Origin: JBJXGV01 sp046160485 | GTDB taxonomy: Bacteria; Orphanbacterota; Orphanbacteria; JBJXGV01 | DNA: 64,000 bases | Reading direction: 5' to 3' | Assembly: GCA_046160485.1 (NCBI GenBank) | Contig: JBJXGV010000028.1 | Span: forward strand, 372,001 to 436,000 | In this document: one piece after another, positions 53,902 through 62,901 of the stretch | How positions within the stretch are numbered: the first letter of the stretch is position 1 | Layout of the letters: the number at the start of each line of letters is the position of its first letter | The notes under the pieces: model-generated | The model's input: only the letters and a program-made list of their open reading frames with translations | What the model was told of the DNA's origin: nothing | The model's database searches: none | Translations under genes and position numbers: made by a program

Positions 53902-55087
53902 TCAAGAAATCGCCGCGCGCGCGAGGTCGCCACGAAGGAAGGTGAGTTCGCGCAAGACGCGATCGGAGAGAATCAGGCCGCGACGCGAAAGCCGTACGCG
54001 GTCGCGGTCGTATTCGAGCAAACCCTCGCCGATGAACCGGTCGATCGCGGGCCACGCCGCGTCGAATGCTCTCTCGCCGAACTCGCGAGCGATCTCGGCG
54101 AGCCGAATACCATCGCGCAATCGCAGGCCGAGCAGAAACGCCTCGGAGAGCCGCTCTTCGACTCCGAGTTCGTCGACTGCGCGCGCGACGACGCCGTCGA
54201 ATCGAAGGTAATGCTCGATCGAACCGCCGTTGCGCAACCGGACGCCGCCGACGTTGCTCACGGCGCCGACGCCCAGAGCGATCACGGAGGCGCGATTCCA
54301 GTAGAGAAGGTTGTGTCGGGAACGCCGCCCAGGCATCGCGAAGTTAGAGATCTCGTAGTGTTCGAGGCCGGCGCGATCCGCACGATCGAGCGTCGCGTAG
54401 TAGAGCCGTTCGAAGATCGCGTCGCTGCTCTGCTCGTACGCGCCGCGGGTCGCGAGGCGTCCGAACACGCTGCGCTCTTCGAGTGTGAGCGCATAGACCG
54501 AAAGATGATCGAGCCCCTCCGCAAGAATCTGGTCGACGCCGGCCAGGAACGATTCCTCGGTCTCTTCGGGAATCCCGAGAAGCAAGTCCGCGGAGATGTT
54601 GTCGAATCCCGCGCGGCGTGCGCGGCGAATCGCATCGAGCGCCACGCCAGCCGTGTGCCCGCGATTGAGGAATGCAAGCGCGCGATCGTTGAGGGACTGC
54701 ACGCCGATCGAGAGGCGCGTGATCCCGGCCGCTCGGTAGGCGTCGAGGTGTTCGACGTCGAGATCCTCAGGATTCGCCTCGAGCGAAACTTCCGCACCGG
54801 GCTCGAGCGGGAAGCTGGCGCGCAGGTGACGAGCAGATCGAGTAAAGAGTTCCGGTGCGACGAGCGATGGCGTTCCGCCGCCGAAGAAGAGGGTCGACAA
54901 CGCGGGCGCGTCGGGGAGTGCCGCGCGCTCGGCGCGCGCCTCTGTCAGCAGCGCGTCCAAATAGGCTTCGGTGCGGCCCGGGTGCTCCGGCCCGGTCACG
55001 AAATCGCAGAAGCGGCAGCGGCGCGCGCAAAACGGGATATGGATATAGAGCCCGCGCGCGTCCGCGCCAGAGCCGCGGTTCGGCGCC

Positions 55088-55095
<8 letters not shown>
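53902..55095 (-). CDS. hemW: HemW-like radical SAM protein
   Basis: 397 residues. Radical SAM cluster CxxxCxxC in IHIPFCARRCRFCDF, GGGTPSL, SLEANPEDLD, LSIGVQSLNDRALAFLNRGH and a HemN-C-like domain. HemW proteins deliver heme rather than oxidise coproporphyrinogen; many are mis-named HemN. Heme handling would fit the c-type cytochrome here, though not directly. Overlaps lepA by 8 bases. Confidence 0.93.
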
Positions 55096-56893
<1,798 letters not shown>

Positions 56894-56910
56894 ATGAATC
56901 TCCGTGCCGT

Positions 56911-56937
56911 GCGGCGCCGCTCACGCGGGGCGCCGCC
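56911..56937 (-). other. GC-rich inverted repeat between lepB and lepA
   Basis: GCGGCGCC and GGCGCCGC can form an 8-bp stem in the 87-base gap after lepB. A second short palindrome TGTTTC/GAAACA sits at 56967-56980 next to the lepB stop. Either may weaken read-through into lepA; no U-tract. Confidence 0.3.
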
Positions 56938-56980
56938 ATCGCTCGATGGACGTGACGTGGTTCGAATGTTTCGGGAAACA

Positions 56981-57595
56981 CTAACGGATGATATCGCCGA
57001 TACGGCTAAAACGCGGACGCGAGCGTTCTTTGTCCCACGAGAGGTATAGCACCATCGCCTTCCCCTTGATGAGCTTCTCGTCGAGGGGGCCCCAAAATCG
57101 GCTGTCTTGGCTGTTATTGCGATTGTCGCCGAGCATGAACAGATAGCCCTGCGGCACGGTGAGCGGACCGAAGTTCGAGACGGCGGGCGTGCGCCCTTTG
57201 ATCGCGAGATGCGGTTCGTCCACCGGCTCGCCGTTCACGAACAACTTGTTGTCGCGTAATTCGACTGTGTCGCCGCCGACTGCCACGCAGCGCTTGATGA
57301 AATCCTTGTCCTGATGCGGCGCGCGAAAAACGATGATGTCGCCCGACTTCGGATGACGAATCGCGGGAAACCGCACATCGGTGTACGGAATCTTCGCGCC
57401 GTAGAGGAACTTGTTCGCGAGAAGAAAGTCGCCGACCAGAAGCGTGTCTTCCATCGAGCCCGACGGAATCTGAAACGCCTGAACGACAAAGGTGCGAATG
57501 AAGAGCGCGAGAAGGACCGAGATCACCAAGATCTCGGCGTAGTCCTTTACGACGCTCTTGCGCGGAGAGATTCGGTTGATCGTGGATGCATTCAT
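56981..57595 (-). CDS. lepB: Signal peptidase I
   Basis: 204 residues from ATG 57595 (MNASTINRISPRKS), AAGGAG about 11 bases upstream. One N-terminal membrane helix (about 20-37), catalytic Ser47 in QIPSGSMEDTLLVGDF, general-base Lys101 in DFIKRCVAVGGD, and the C-terminal box YLFMLGDNRNNSQDSRFWG. Cuts Sec signal peptides on the outer face of the membrane. Longer in-frame starts (57631, 57652) have no ribosome binding site and would overlap the gene before. Confidence 0.95.
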   Translation of the reverse strand: MNASTINRISPRKSVVKDYAEILVISVLLALFIRTFVVQAFQIPSGSMEDTLLVGDFLLANKFLYGAKIPYTDVRFPAIRHPKSGDIIVFRAPHQDKDFIKRCVAVGGDTVELRDNKLFVNGEPVDEPHLAIKGRTPAVSNFGPLTVPQGYLFMLGDNRNNSQDSRFWGPLDEKLIKGKAMVLYLSWDKERSRPRFSRIGDIIR

Positions 57596-57639
57596 CTCGT
57601 CGATTGCTCCTTGCGCTGCTGGCGACGGCATCACAGCCG

Positions 57640-58158
57640 TCAGAAGTTCCAAGACAATGCGAGCATCTCTCCGCCGCTCGGCGAAGGCGTCGCGTGAAGC
57701 GTGAGCCGCCGGACGGACTCGATCTCTTCGTCCACTTCGGAAAGATGCGCGGCGACAAAAGCGTCGAGCATGTTGAACATGTGCGCGATCGCACCCCAGA
57801 AGATCATCTCGTCGCGCCGCTCTTCGTGCAGATCGACACCGAGATGCGCGAGCGCTTCCCCGGAGGCGTCGCCGGCCGCCGCTGCCGCGTCCGCGCGATC
57901 ACGGTCGTCGTTCGCGCGCCGCGCCTCGATGACCGCTCGTGTGACGAGATACGACTCGAGCGCGAACGCAGCGAACGCGCGAACCGGCTCACCCGACCGA
58001 AGCTGCCCGAGCCCAGGCAGCGCGAGAGACTCGAGCGTGGCGCGTGGCGGGCTGATGCGAAAGCGCGGCGGCGTAGCCGCCCCATCGGCGCACGCGGCGC
58101 AACCGAAGACGAACACGGCCGCCGCGACCGCAACGTTTGCACGCAGCCAGTTCGACAG
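57640..58158 (-). CDS. DUF5683-like signal-peptide protein
   Basis: About 172 residues. After a hydrophobic signal (VAVAAAVFVFGCAACA, a possible lipobox VFGC) comes the DUF5683-like core LESLALPGLGQLRSGEPVRA ... YLVTRAVIEARR ... IFWGAIAHMFNMLDAFVAAHL. Such proteins occur mainly in FCB bacteria and have no known role. The start is unclear: between the 3' end of tRNA-Sec (58168) and the signal core there is no in-frame ATG, GTG or TTG, only CTG (58158 and further in); a GTG lies inside the hydrophobic core. The coordinate given is a best guess. Confidence 0.65.
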   Translation of the reverse strand: MSNWLRANVAVAAAVFVFGCAACADGAATPPRFRISPPRATLESLALPGLGQLRSGEPVRAFAAFALESYLVTRAVIEARRANDDRDRADAAAAAGDASGEALAHLGVDLHEERRDEMIFWGAIAHMFNMLDAFVAAHLSEVDEEIESVRRLTLHATPSPSGGEMLALSWNF

Positions 58159-58167
58159 GAAACGTCT

Positions 58168-58265
58168 TGGCGGGAATGTGTGGGAATCGAACCCACCTCG
58201 GGTGTGTTTAGCACCCGACTGAAGGATTTGAAGTCCTCGAGGACCACCAGATCCCATCCACTCCC
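58168..58265 (-). tRNA. selC: Selenocysteine tRNA (anticodon TCA)
   Basis: 98 nt with an encoded CCA (95 without). Features unique to tRNA-Sec: long acceptor (GGGAGTGG against ACATTCCC, last pair mismatched), a 6-bp D stem GGGATC/GGTCCT with a 4-base loop, anticodon stem GAGGA/TCCTT around loop CTTCAAA (anticodon TCA), a long variable arm with stem TCGGGTG/CACCCGA, and T arm GTGGG-TTCGATT-CCCAC. Discriminator G. It is loaded with Ser and converted to Sec to read UGA. selA, selB and selD are not in the window. Confidence 0.95.
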
Positions 58266-58295
58266 GGGTGAGTGTGCGGCACGTGAGGCGGTGCG

Positions 58296-58703
58296 TCACG
58301 CGCGTCCCGATTCCGCGCCGAGGAGCGCGATCGCTTCGACTTCGACGCGCGCACCCTTGGGAAGCTGCAGGACCGCGACGGTCGAGCGCGCGGGAAAGGG
58401 CGCCGGAAAGTGTTCCGCGTAGACCGCGTTCATCGCCGCGAAATCGGACATGTCGAGCAGGAAGACCGTCGTCTTGACCACCGCTGCGAGCGAACTGCCC
58501 GCCGCCTCGAGAACGGAGGCGAGATTGCGAAGCGCTTGCCGGGTTTCGGCGGAGACGTCGCCCGCGACGATCTCGCCCGTCTCGGGGACGAGCGCGATTT
58601 GCCCGGAGCAGAAGACGAGCGACGCGTGCGGCGCGCGAATCGCCTGCGAATAGGGGCCGAGCGCTTTCGGGGCGCGCTCGGTCGCCACCGGATCCCGCGT
58701 CAT
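58296..58703 (-). CDS. ridA: RidA-family enamine/imine deaminase
   Basis: 135 residues. KALGPYSQAIRA, LVFCSGQIALVPETGEIV, RQALRNLASVLEAAG, VVKTTVFLLDMSDFAAMNAVYAEHF and the C-terminal arginine site with RSTVAVLQLPKGARVEVEAIAL. Hydrolyses reactive 2-aminoacrylate-type enamines. ATGA overlap with glmS. Confidence 0.94.
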   Translation of the reverse strand: MTRDPVATERAPKALGPYSQAIRAPHASLVFCSGQIALVPETGEIVAGDVSAETRQALRNLASVLEAAGSSLAAVVKTTVFLLDMSDFAAMNAVYAEHFPAPFPARSTVAVLQLPKGARVEVEAIALLGAESGRA

Positions 58704-60532
58704 TCGACCGTTACGCTCTTCGCAAGATTGCGCGGCTGGTCGACGTCGCAGTGCCGCTCGAGCGCGATGTAGTACGCGAGAAGCTGCAGCGGAATTACGG
58801 CGAGAATCGGCGAGAGCGCGTCGAGCGTCTTCGGAATCGTGATCACGTGATCGGCTTTGTCCGCGATGAGCCGGTCGCCCTCCGTCGCGACGGCGATGAT
58901 TCGCCCCTGCCGCGCTTTCACCTCCTGCAGATTGCCGAGAATCTTTTCGTACGCGGCGTCGTGCGTCGCGATGAAAACAACCGGCATGTTCTTGTCGATG
59001 AGAGCGATCGGACCATGCTTCATCTCCGCGGCCGGATAACCCTCGGCGTGAATGTACGAGATCTCTTTGAGCTTCAGCGCGCCCTCGAGCGCGATCGGAA
59101 AATTGTAGCCGCGTCCGAGATAGAGAAAGTTCGAGTGCCCGCTGTACGCCTTCGCGATCGCCTTGAGCTCGTCGGCCTTCGCGAGAATCTCTTCGACTTG
59201 GCCCGGGATCGCCCGAAGCGCGTGCACGAGGCGCTGACCTTCGCTCTGCGACATCGTCCGCATCCTCGCGAGCAAGAGCGTGAGAATCGCGAGGACCGTG
59301 ATCTGGCTCGTGAACGCCTTCGTCGACGCGACGCCGATTTCGGGTCCGGCGTGGATGTAGATGCCGCCGTCCGCCTCGCGCGCAATCGTCGAGCCGACCA
59401 CGTTGCAGATTCCGAGCACCTTCGCGCCCTTGCGGTGCGCCTCGCGCATCGCCGCGAGCGTGTCCGCCGTCTCGCCCGACTGCGAGATCGCGACGACGAG
59501 CGTGTCGTTCTCGATGATCGGGCTGCGGTACCGGAACTCCGACGCGTACTCCACTTCGACGGGGATTCGCGCGAACTCCTCGATCATGTACTCGCCGATG
59601 AGCCCGGCGTGCCACGACGTGCCGCAGGCCGTGATGATGATGCGCCGTAGGCTGCGAAGCTTTTCCTCCGAGAGATTCAAACCGCCGAGGTGCGCGTCGC
59701 CGGTCTCTTCGACGAGGCGTCCGCGCAGCGCGTTCTCGATGCTCTTGGGCTGCTCGAAGATCTCCTTGAGCATGAAATGCTCGTAGCCGCCCTTCTCCGC
59801 CATCTCGAGATCCCACGCGATCTCTTCGATCTCCTTGGCAATCGATTCGTTTTCGATCGTCATCGTGCGGAAGCCGTCCGGCGTGATGACCGCCATCTCC
59901 TGGTCGGCGAGATAGACGACCTGCCGCGTGTGCCGGAGGATCGCGCTCACGTCGGAGGCGAAGAAGTTCTCGCCGTGGCCAACGCCGACGACGAGCGGAC
60001 TGCCGTTGCGCGCACCGACGATCTTCCCCGGCTCGTCGCTCGACACCATCGCGATCCCGTACGTGCCGCGAACCTCGCGCAACGCCTTCTGCACCGCCGT
60101 CTCGAGGTTGCCGTTGTAGAAATACCCGATCAGGTTGGCAAGCACCTCGGTGTCGGTCTCCGAACGAAACGTCTTTCCTTCCTTCACGAGCCACTTCTTG
60201 ATCGAGTCGTAGTTTTCGATGATCCCGTTGTGGACGAGGGCGATGCGGCCGGTGCAGTCGAGCTGCGGGTGCGCGTTCTTCTCGGAGGGCGCCCCGTGTG
60301 TGGCCCAGCGGGTGTGCGCGATCCCGGTCTCGCCGGCGAGTGCGTTGCCATTCCGATTGAGCGCCTCTTCGAGCCCCGCGATTTTTCCCTTCACGCGGGC
60401 GAGCTTGAGCGCTGCTCCGTTCTGAACGGCGATCCCCGCGGAGTCATAGCCGCGATATTCGAGACGCTTAAGACCCTCGAGCAGAATCGGAACGGCGTTG
60501 AGCCGGCCCGTGTAGCCAACGATTCCGCACAT
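58700..60532 (-). CDS. glmS: Glutamine-fructose-6-phosphate aminotransferase (isomerizing)
   Basis: 610 residues from ATG 60532 with GGAGAGGG upstream. Catalytic Cys2 in MCGIVGYTGR, glutaminase core HTRWATHGAPSEKNAHP, then two SIS domains (ACGTSWHAGL, SQSGETADTLAA, YLGRGYNFPIALEGALKLK, AEMKHGPIALID) and the tail LAKSVTVE. Makes glucosamine-6-P for peptidoglycan and LPS. No glmS ribozyme or sRNA-like leader is visible; glmM lies 13 bases upstream. Confidence 0.97.
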   Translation of the reverse strand: MCGIVGYTGRLNAVPILLEGLKRLEYRGYDSAGIAVQNGAALKLARVKGKIAGLEEALNRNGNALAGETGIAHTRWATHGAPSEKNAHPQLDCTGRIALVHNGIIENYDSIKKWLVKEGKTFRSETDTEVLANLIGYFYNGNLETAVQKALREVRGTYGIAMVSSDEPGKIVGARNGSPLVVGVGHGENFFASDVSAILRHTRQVVYLADQEMAVITPDGFRTMTIENESIAKEIEEIAWDLEMAEKGGYEHFMLKEIFEQPKSIENALRGRLVEETGDAHLGGLNLSEEKLRSLRRIIITACGTSWHAGLIGEYMIEEFARIPVEVEYASEFRYRSPIIENDTLVVAISQSGETADTLAAMREAHRKGAKVLGICNVVGSTIAREADGGIYIHAGPEIGVASTKAFTSQITVLAILTLLLARMRTMSQSEGQRLVHALRAIPGQVEEILAKADELKAIAKAYSGHSNFLYLGRGYNFPIALEGALKLKEISYIHAEGYPAAEMKHGPIALIDKNMPVVFIATHDAAYEKILGNLQEVKARQGRIIAVATEGDRLIADKADHVITIPKTLDALSPILAVIPLQLLAYYIALERHCDVDQPRNLAKSVTVE

Positions 60533-60545
60533 CGCAGACCCTCTC

Positions 60546-61913
60546 CTAGTGGGGCGCCATGGTCGCGCCTGATCCCATCCCGCCCGCGGCGACATCGATC
60601 ATCGCCGTGGTCTCCTGCTGAGATGGCGCTTCCGCAATGATTCGCACGATCGGTTCCGTTCCGGATTGTCTCACATGTATCCAGCGCCGGCCCCATGTGA
60701 TCTTAAGCCCGTCGGTCCGGTCGGTTTCGCCGGCGCCGAACTCCTCTTCAAGACGCCGTCCCACGTGCTCGAGTTTCAACTCGCTGACGACGACTTCGCG
60801 TTTCGCCATCACGAACGAGGGAAGACCGCCGACGATCTGGTCGAGCGTGGCGCCGCGCTCGGCGAGCCCCATGAGCACGAGCGCCGCTGCCGCGGGTCCG
60901 TCTCGCGCAAGTTGCACCGCCGGCTGAATCACGCCGCCGTTTCCCTCACCGCCGATGATGCTTCCCGTGTCGCGCATCCGGTGCGAAACATTCGCCTCTC
61001 CGATCGCGGTCCGCTCGACCCGCGCCCCGTGGCGCGCGGCGATCTCGTCGATCATCTGCGATGTCGACAGGTTCGTCACGACGACTCCCCCCGGCCGCGA
61101 CGAGAGAATCAGCTCGCACGCGATCGCGAGCGAATATTCTTCCATGAGCGCGCGGCCAGATCCCGTGACGAAGACGATTCGGTCGGCATCGGGATCGTGG
61201 GCGAGGCCAAGATCCGCGCCGGTCTCCCGCACCCGGCGAACCAGATCGCCGAGGTGCTCGGCGCGCGGCTCCGCATGGCGCGGGAAGCGGCCATCGGGCT
61301 CGCAGTAGAGCCGCGTGACATCCGCTCCGAGGCGTTCGAGGAGGCGCGGCGTCACGAACGAACCCGCTCCGTTGCCGCAGTCGACGACGACACGCAGCCC
61401 GCGACGCGCGACACACGCCACGTCGATGTAGGGCAGCGAAAGAATGCGATCGATGTGCCGCTCGGCAGCACCGTCGTCGGTGTCTTCGCCGCCGAGCGCG
61501 TCGTGCGCCACGCTGCGCACCGCGAGCGGCCCGCCCTCGACGATTGCGCGCAACGTGCGCCCTTCGTCTGCGGAGAGAAAGAGGCCGTCCTCGCGGATGA
61601 ATTTCAGCGCATTCCATTCGAGCGGATTGTGGCTTGCCGTGATCGCGATACCGCCGCGCGCGTCACTGTCGCGCGTGGCGAGCTGAATCGTCGGCGTGGG
61701 GAGCACGCCCGCGAGGCGCACGCTGCAGCCCGCGCCGCGCAATCCCGCGGTGACGGCCGCCTCGATGACGGGACCGCTGCCGCGCGAGTCGCGACCGATG
61801 ATGACGCGCGCGCCGGCGCCGAGAAGCGTTCCGAACGCCGCGCCCCAGCGGCAAGCGATCTCTGTCGTGAGGCTCTCGCCGATGACGCCGCGCACGCCGG
61901 CGACGCTGACCAT
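60546..61913 (-). CDS. glmM: Phosphoglucosamine mutase (phosphohexomutase family)
   Basis: 455 residues from ATG 61913 (MVSVAGVRGVIGESL) with GAGG upstream; ATG 61925 and GTG 61934 are in-frame alternatives. Catalytic serine in GIAITASHNPLEWN, metal loop GLAHDPDADRIVF, sugar loop IIGGEGNGGVI and phosphate loop RQSGTEPIVRI. Converts GlcN-6-P to GlcN-1-P. Next to glmS, so the GlmM name is favoured over phosphomannomutase, though related mutases cannot be fully excluded. Confidence 0.9.
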   Translation of the reverse strand: MVSVAGVRGVIGESLTTEIACRWGAAFGTLLGAGARVIIGRDSRGSGPVIEAAVTAGLRGAGCSVRLAGVLPTPTIQLATRDSDARGGIAITASHNPLEWNALKFIREDGLFLSADEGRTLRAIVEGGPLAVRSVAHDALGGEDTDDGAAERHIDRILSLPYIDVACVARRGLRVVVDCGNGAGSFVTPRLLERLGADVTRLYCEPDGRFPRHAEPRAEHLGDLVRRVRETGADLGLAHDPDADRIVFVTGSGRALMEEYSLAIACELILSSRPGGVVVTNLSTSQMIDEIAARHGARVERTAIGEANVSHRMRDTGSIIGGEGNGGVIQPAVQLARDGPAAAALVLMGLAERGATLDQIVGGLPSFVMAKREVVVSELKLEHVGRRLEEEFGAGETDRTDGLKITWGRRWIHVRQSGTEPIVRIIAEAPSQQETTAMIDVAAGGMGSGATMAPH

Positions 61914-62002
61914 GAGAGGCCTCATCGACAACACGCCGCGCGTCTAGGTGGGGCGTTCGTCATGGCTCCTCCGCAGGGTCGACACGCGCCCTGATACCCC
62001 AA

Positions 62003-62033
62003 AGCCTCTCACGGGGTTCTGCCGGGAGAGGCT
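62003..62033 (-). terminator. Hairpin between the tRNA pair and glmM
   Basis: AGCCTCTC (62003-62010) pairs with GAGAGGCT (62026-62033), with an inner CGG/CCG pairing. On the minus strand it is followed by TTGGGG. It may end the tRNA-Phe/tRNA-Thr transcript. The rest of 61914-62127 holds nothing else I can recognise. Confidence 0.4.
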
Positions 62034-62127
62034 CAGGAGCAAGCGACCTCTGGATCTGATTCGCGACCGCGGAGCGCGCCGGTGCGGTGACGACAAACTC
62101 GCCGTCACCGCCGCGGGCGAAGAAACA

Positions 62128-62203
62128 TGGAGCTGGTGATCGGAATTGAACCGATGACCTACGCATTACGAGTGCGTTGCTCTACCAGCTGAGCTACACC
62201 AGC
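62128..62203 (-). tRNA. tRNA-Thr (anticodon CGT)
   Basis: 76 nt with encoded CCA. Acceptor GCTGGTG/CACCAGC, D arm GCTCAGCTGGTAGAGC, anticodon stem ACGCA/TGCGT around CTCGTAA, T arm ATCGG-TTCAATT-CCGAT, discriminator T. Reads ACG. Confidence 0.96.
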
Positions 62204-62240
62204 ACCCACGAGTCGGCGAACGTGCATCACAGAGGAAAAG

Positions 62241-62316
<76 letters not shown>

Positions 62317-62350
62317 GCAATACCCCGGTCCGCAGGCAAACAACGCGGCG

Positions 62351-62379
62351 AAGTTACCGGGGCGACATGCGGCTGTCAA
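62351..62379 (-). promoter_or_regulatory. Promoter of the tRNA-Phe/tRNA-Thr transcript
   Basis: Minus strand TTGACA (62379-62374), a 17-base spacer, TAACTT (62356-62351), 34 bases before the tRNA-Phe 5' end. Confidence 0.7.
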
Positions 62380-62415
62380 CGGGAATTCGTCTAGCGCAGA
62401 GCGGCGCGGAGGGCG

Positions 62416-62598
62416 TTACGCGCGCCGCTTCTCCGGAAGCGTTTCGACGCTGCGGCGTTCGCGCCAGTGCACGCACTCGCGGTACTTCTCAGTGAGACAG
62501 AATCGAACTTCCTCGATGATCGTCGGGATCACGAGGTCGGTGCCGCGGCGCGCGCGACACACGGGGGCAGTGACCTCGCCGAAATATTCGCAGACCAT
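62416..62598 (-). CDS. Small four-cysteine protein of unknown function
   Basis: 60 residues, ATG with GGGAGG eight bases upstream. Cysteines at 3, 14, 34 and 42; the second pair lies in RFCLTEKYRECVHW, a C-x7-C pattern resembling short cysteine segments of larger bacterial regulatory proteins. Four Cys suggest a metal or Fe-S site. The end is very basic (WRERRSVETLPEKRRA). No signal peptide. I do not recognise a named family; the strong ribosome binding site and the cysteine spacing argue it is real. Confidence 0.6.
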   Translation of the reverse strand: MVCEYFGEVTAPVCRARRGTDLVIPTIIEEVRFCLTEKYRECVHWRERRSVETLPEKRRA

Positions 62599-62687
62599 TC
62601 TCCGACCCTCCCTGTGCGTGAGACGCGATCCTGCACTTCATATCGGAAGGAGTCGTGACTTCTTGATGGATCTGTGTGAAATCGGAG

Positions 62688-62740
62688 AAAAAAAACGAGT
62701 ACCGAGCCCCGGCTAGCCCAGAAAACCGGGCACGAGCCAG
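62688..62740 (-). terminator. U8 tract with weak upstream stem after the small membrane protein gene
   Basis: On the minus strand eight T follow at 62695-62688, about 18 bases after the stop at 62713. GCCCGG/CCGGGGC segments upstream can pair imperfectly. Plausible terminator for asnS and the small gene; structure is weak. Confidence 0.35.
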
Positions 62741-62892
62741 AGCACGAGACCGCCGAAGGTCATCGCGGTGCCCGCGATCATGAGGATCGCGCCGATGAGG
62801 CTCGACGCTCCCTTCGCTTTCCCGGCCGCACCGAATCCGTAGATGGTCAGCGCGCAACCCGCGACCACGAGCAGGAAGTAGAAGAATCCCAC
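62713..62892 (-). CDS. Very small two-helix membrane protein
   Basis: 59 residues from a GTG at 62892 with a near-perfect AGGAGG six bases upstream, 9 bases after asnS. Two hydrophobic helices: GFFYFLLVVAGCALTIYGF and SSLIGAILMIAGTAMTFGG, joined by a short positive loop (AAGKAKG), and a hydrophobic tail LVLWLVPGFLG. No family recognised. Its position and ribosome binding site suggest it is translated with asnS. Confidence 0.65.
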   Translation of the reverse strand: MGFFYFLLVVAGCALTIYGFGAAGKAKGASSLIGAILMIAGTAMTFGGLVLWLVPGFLG

Positions 62893-62901
62893 GTCCGCCT
62901 C

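Noticed and set aside
57640..58299. Full-length frame of 219 codons for the DUF5683-like protein starting at 58299
   Set aside because: Its first 45 codons would translate the whole of tRNA-Sec.
61948..62166. Short frames on both strands between glmM and tRNA-Thr
   Set aside because: One begins in the tRNA and neither has a ribosome binding site or plausible protein character.
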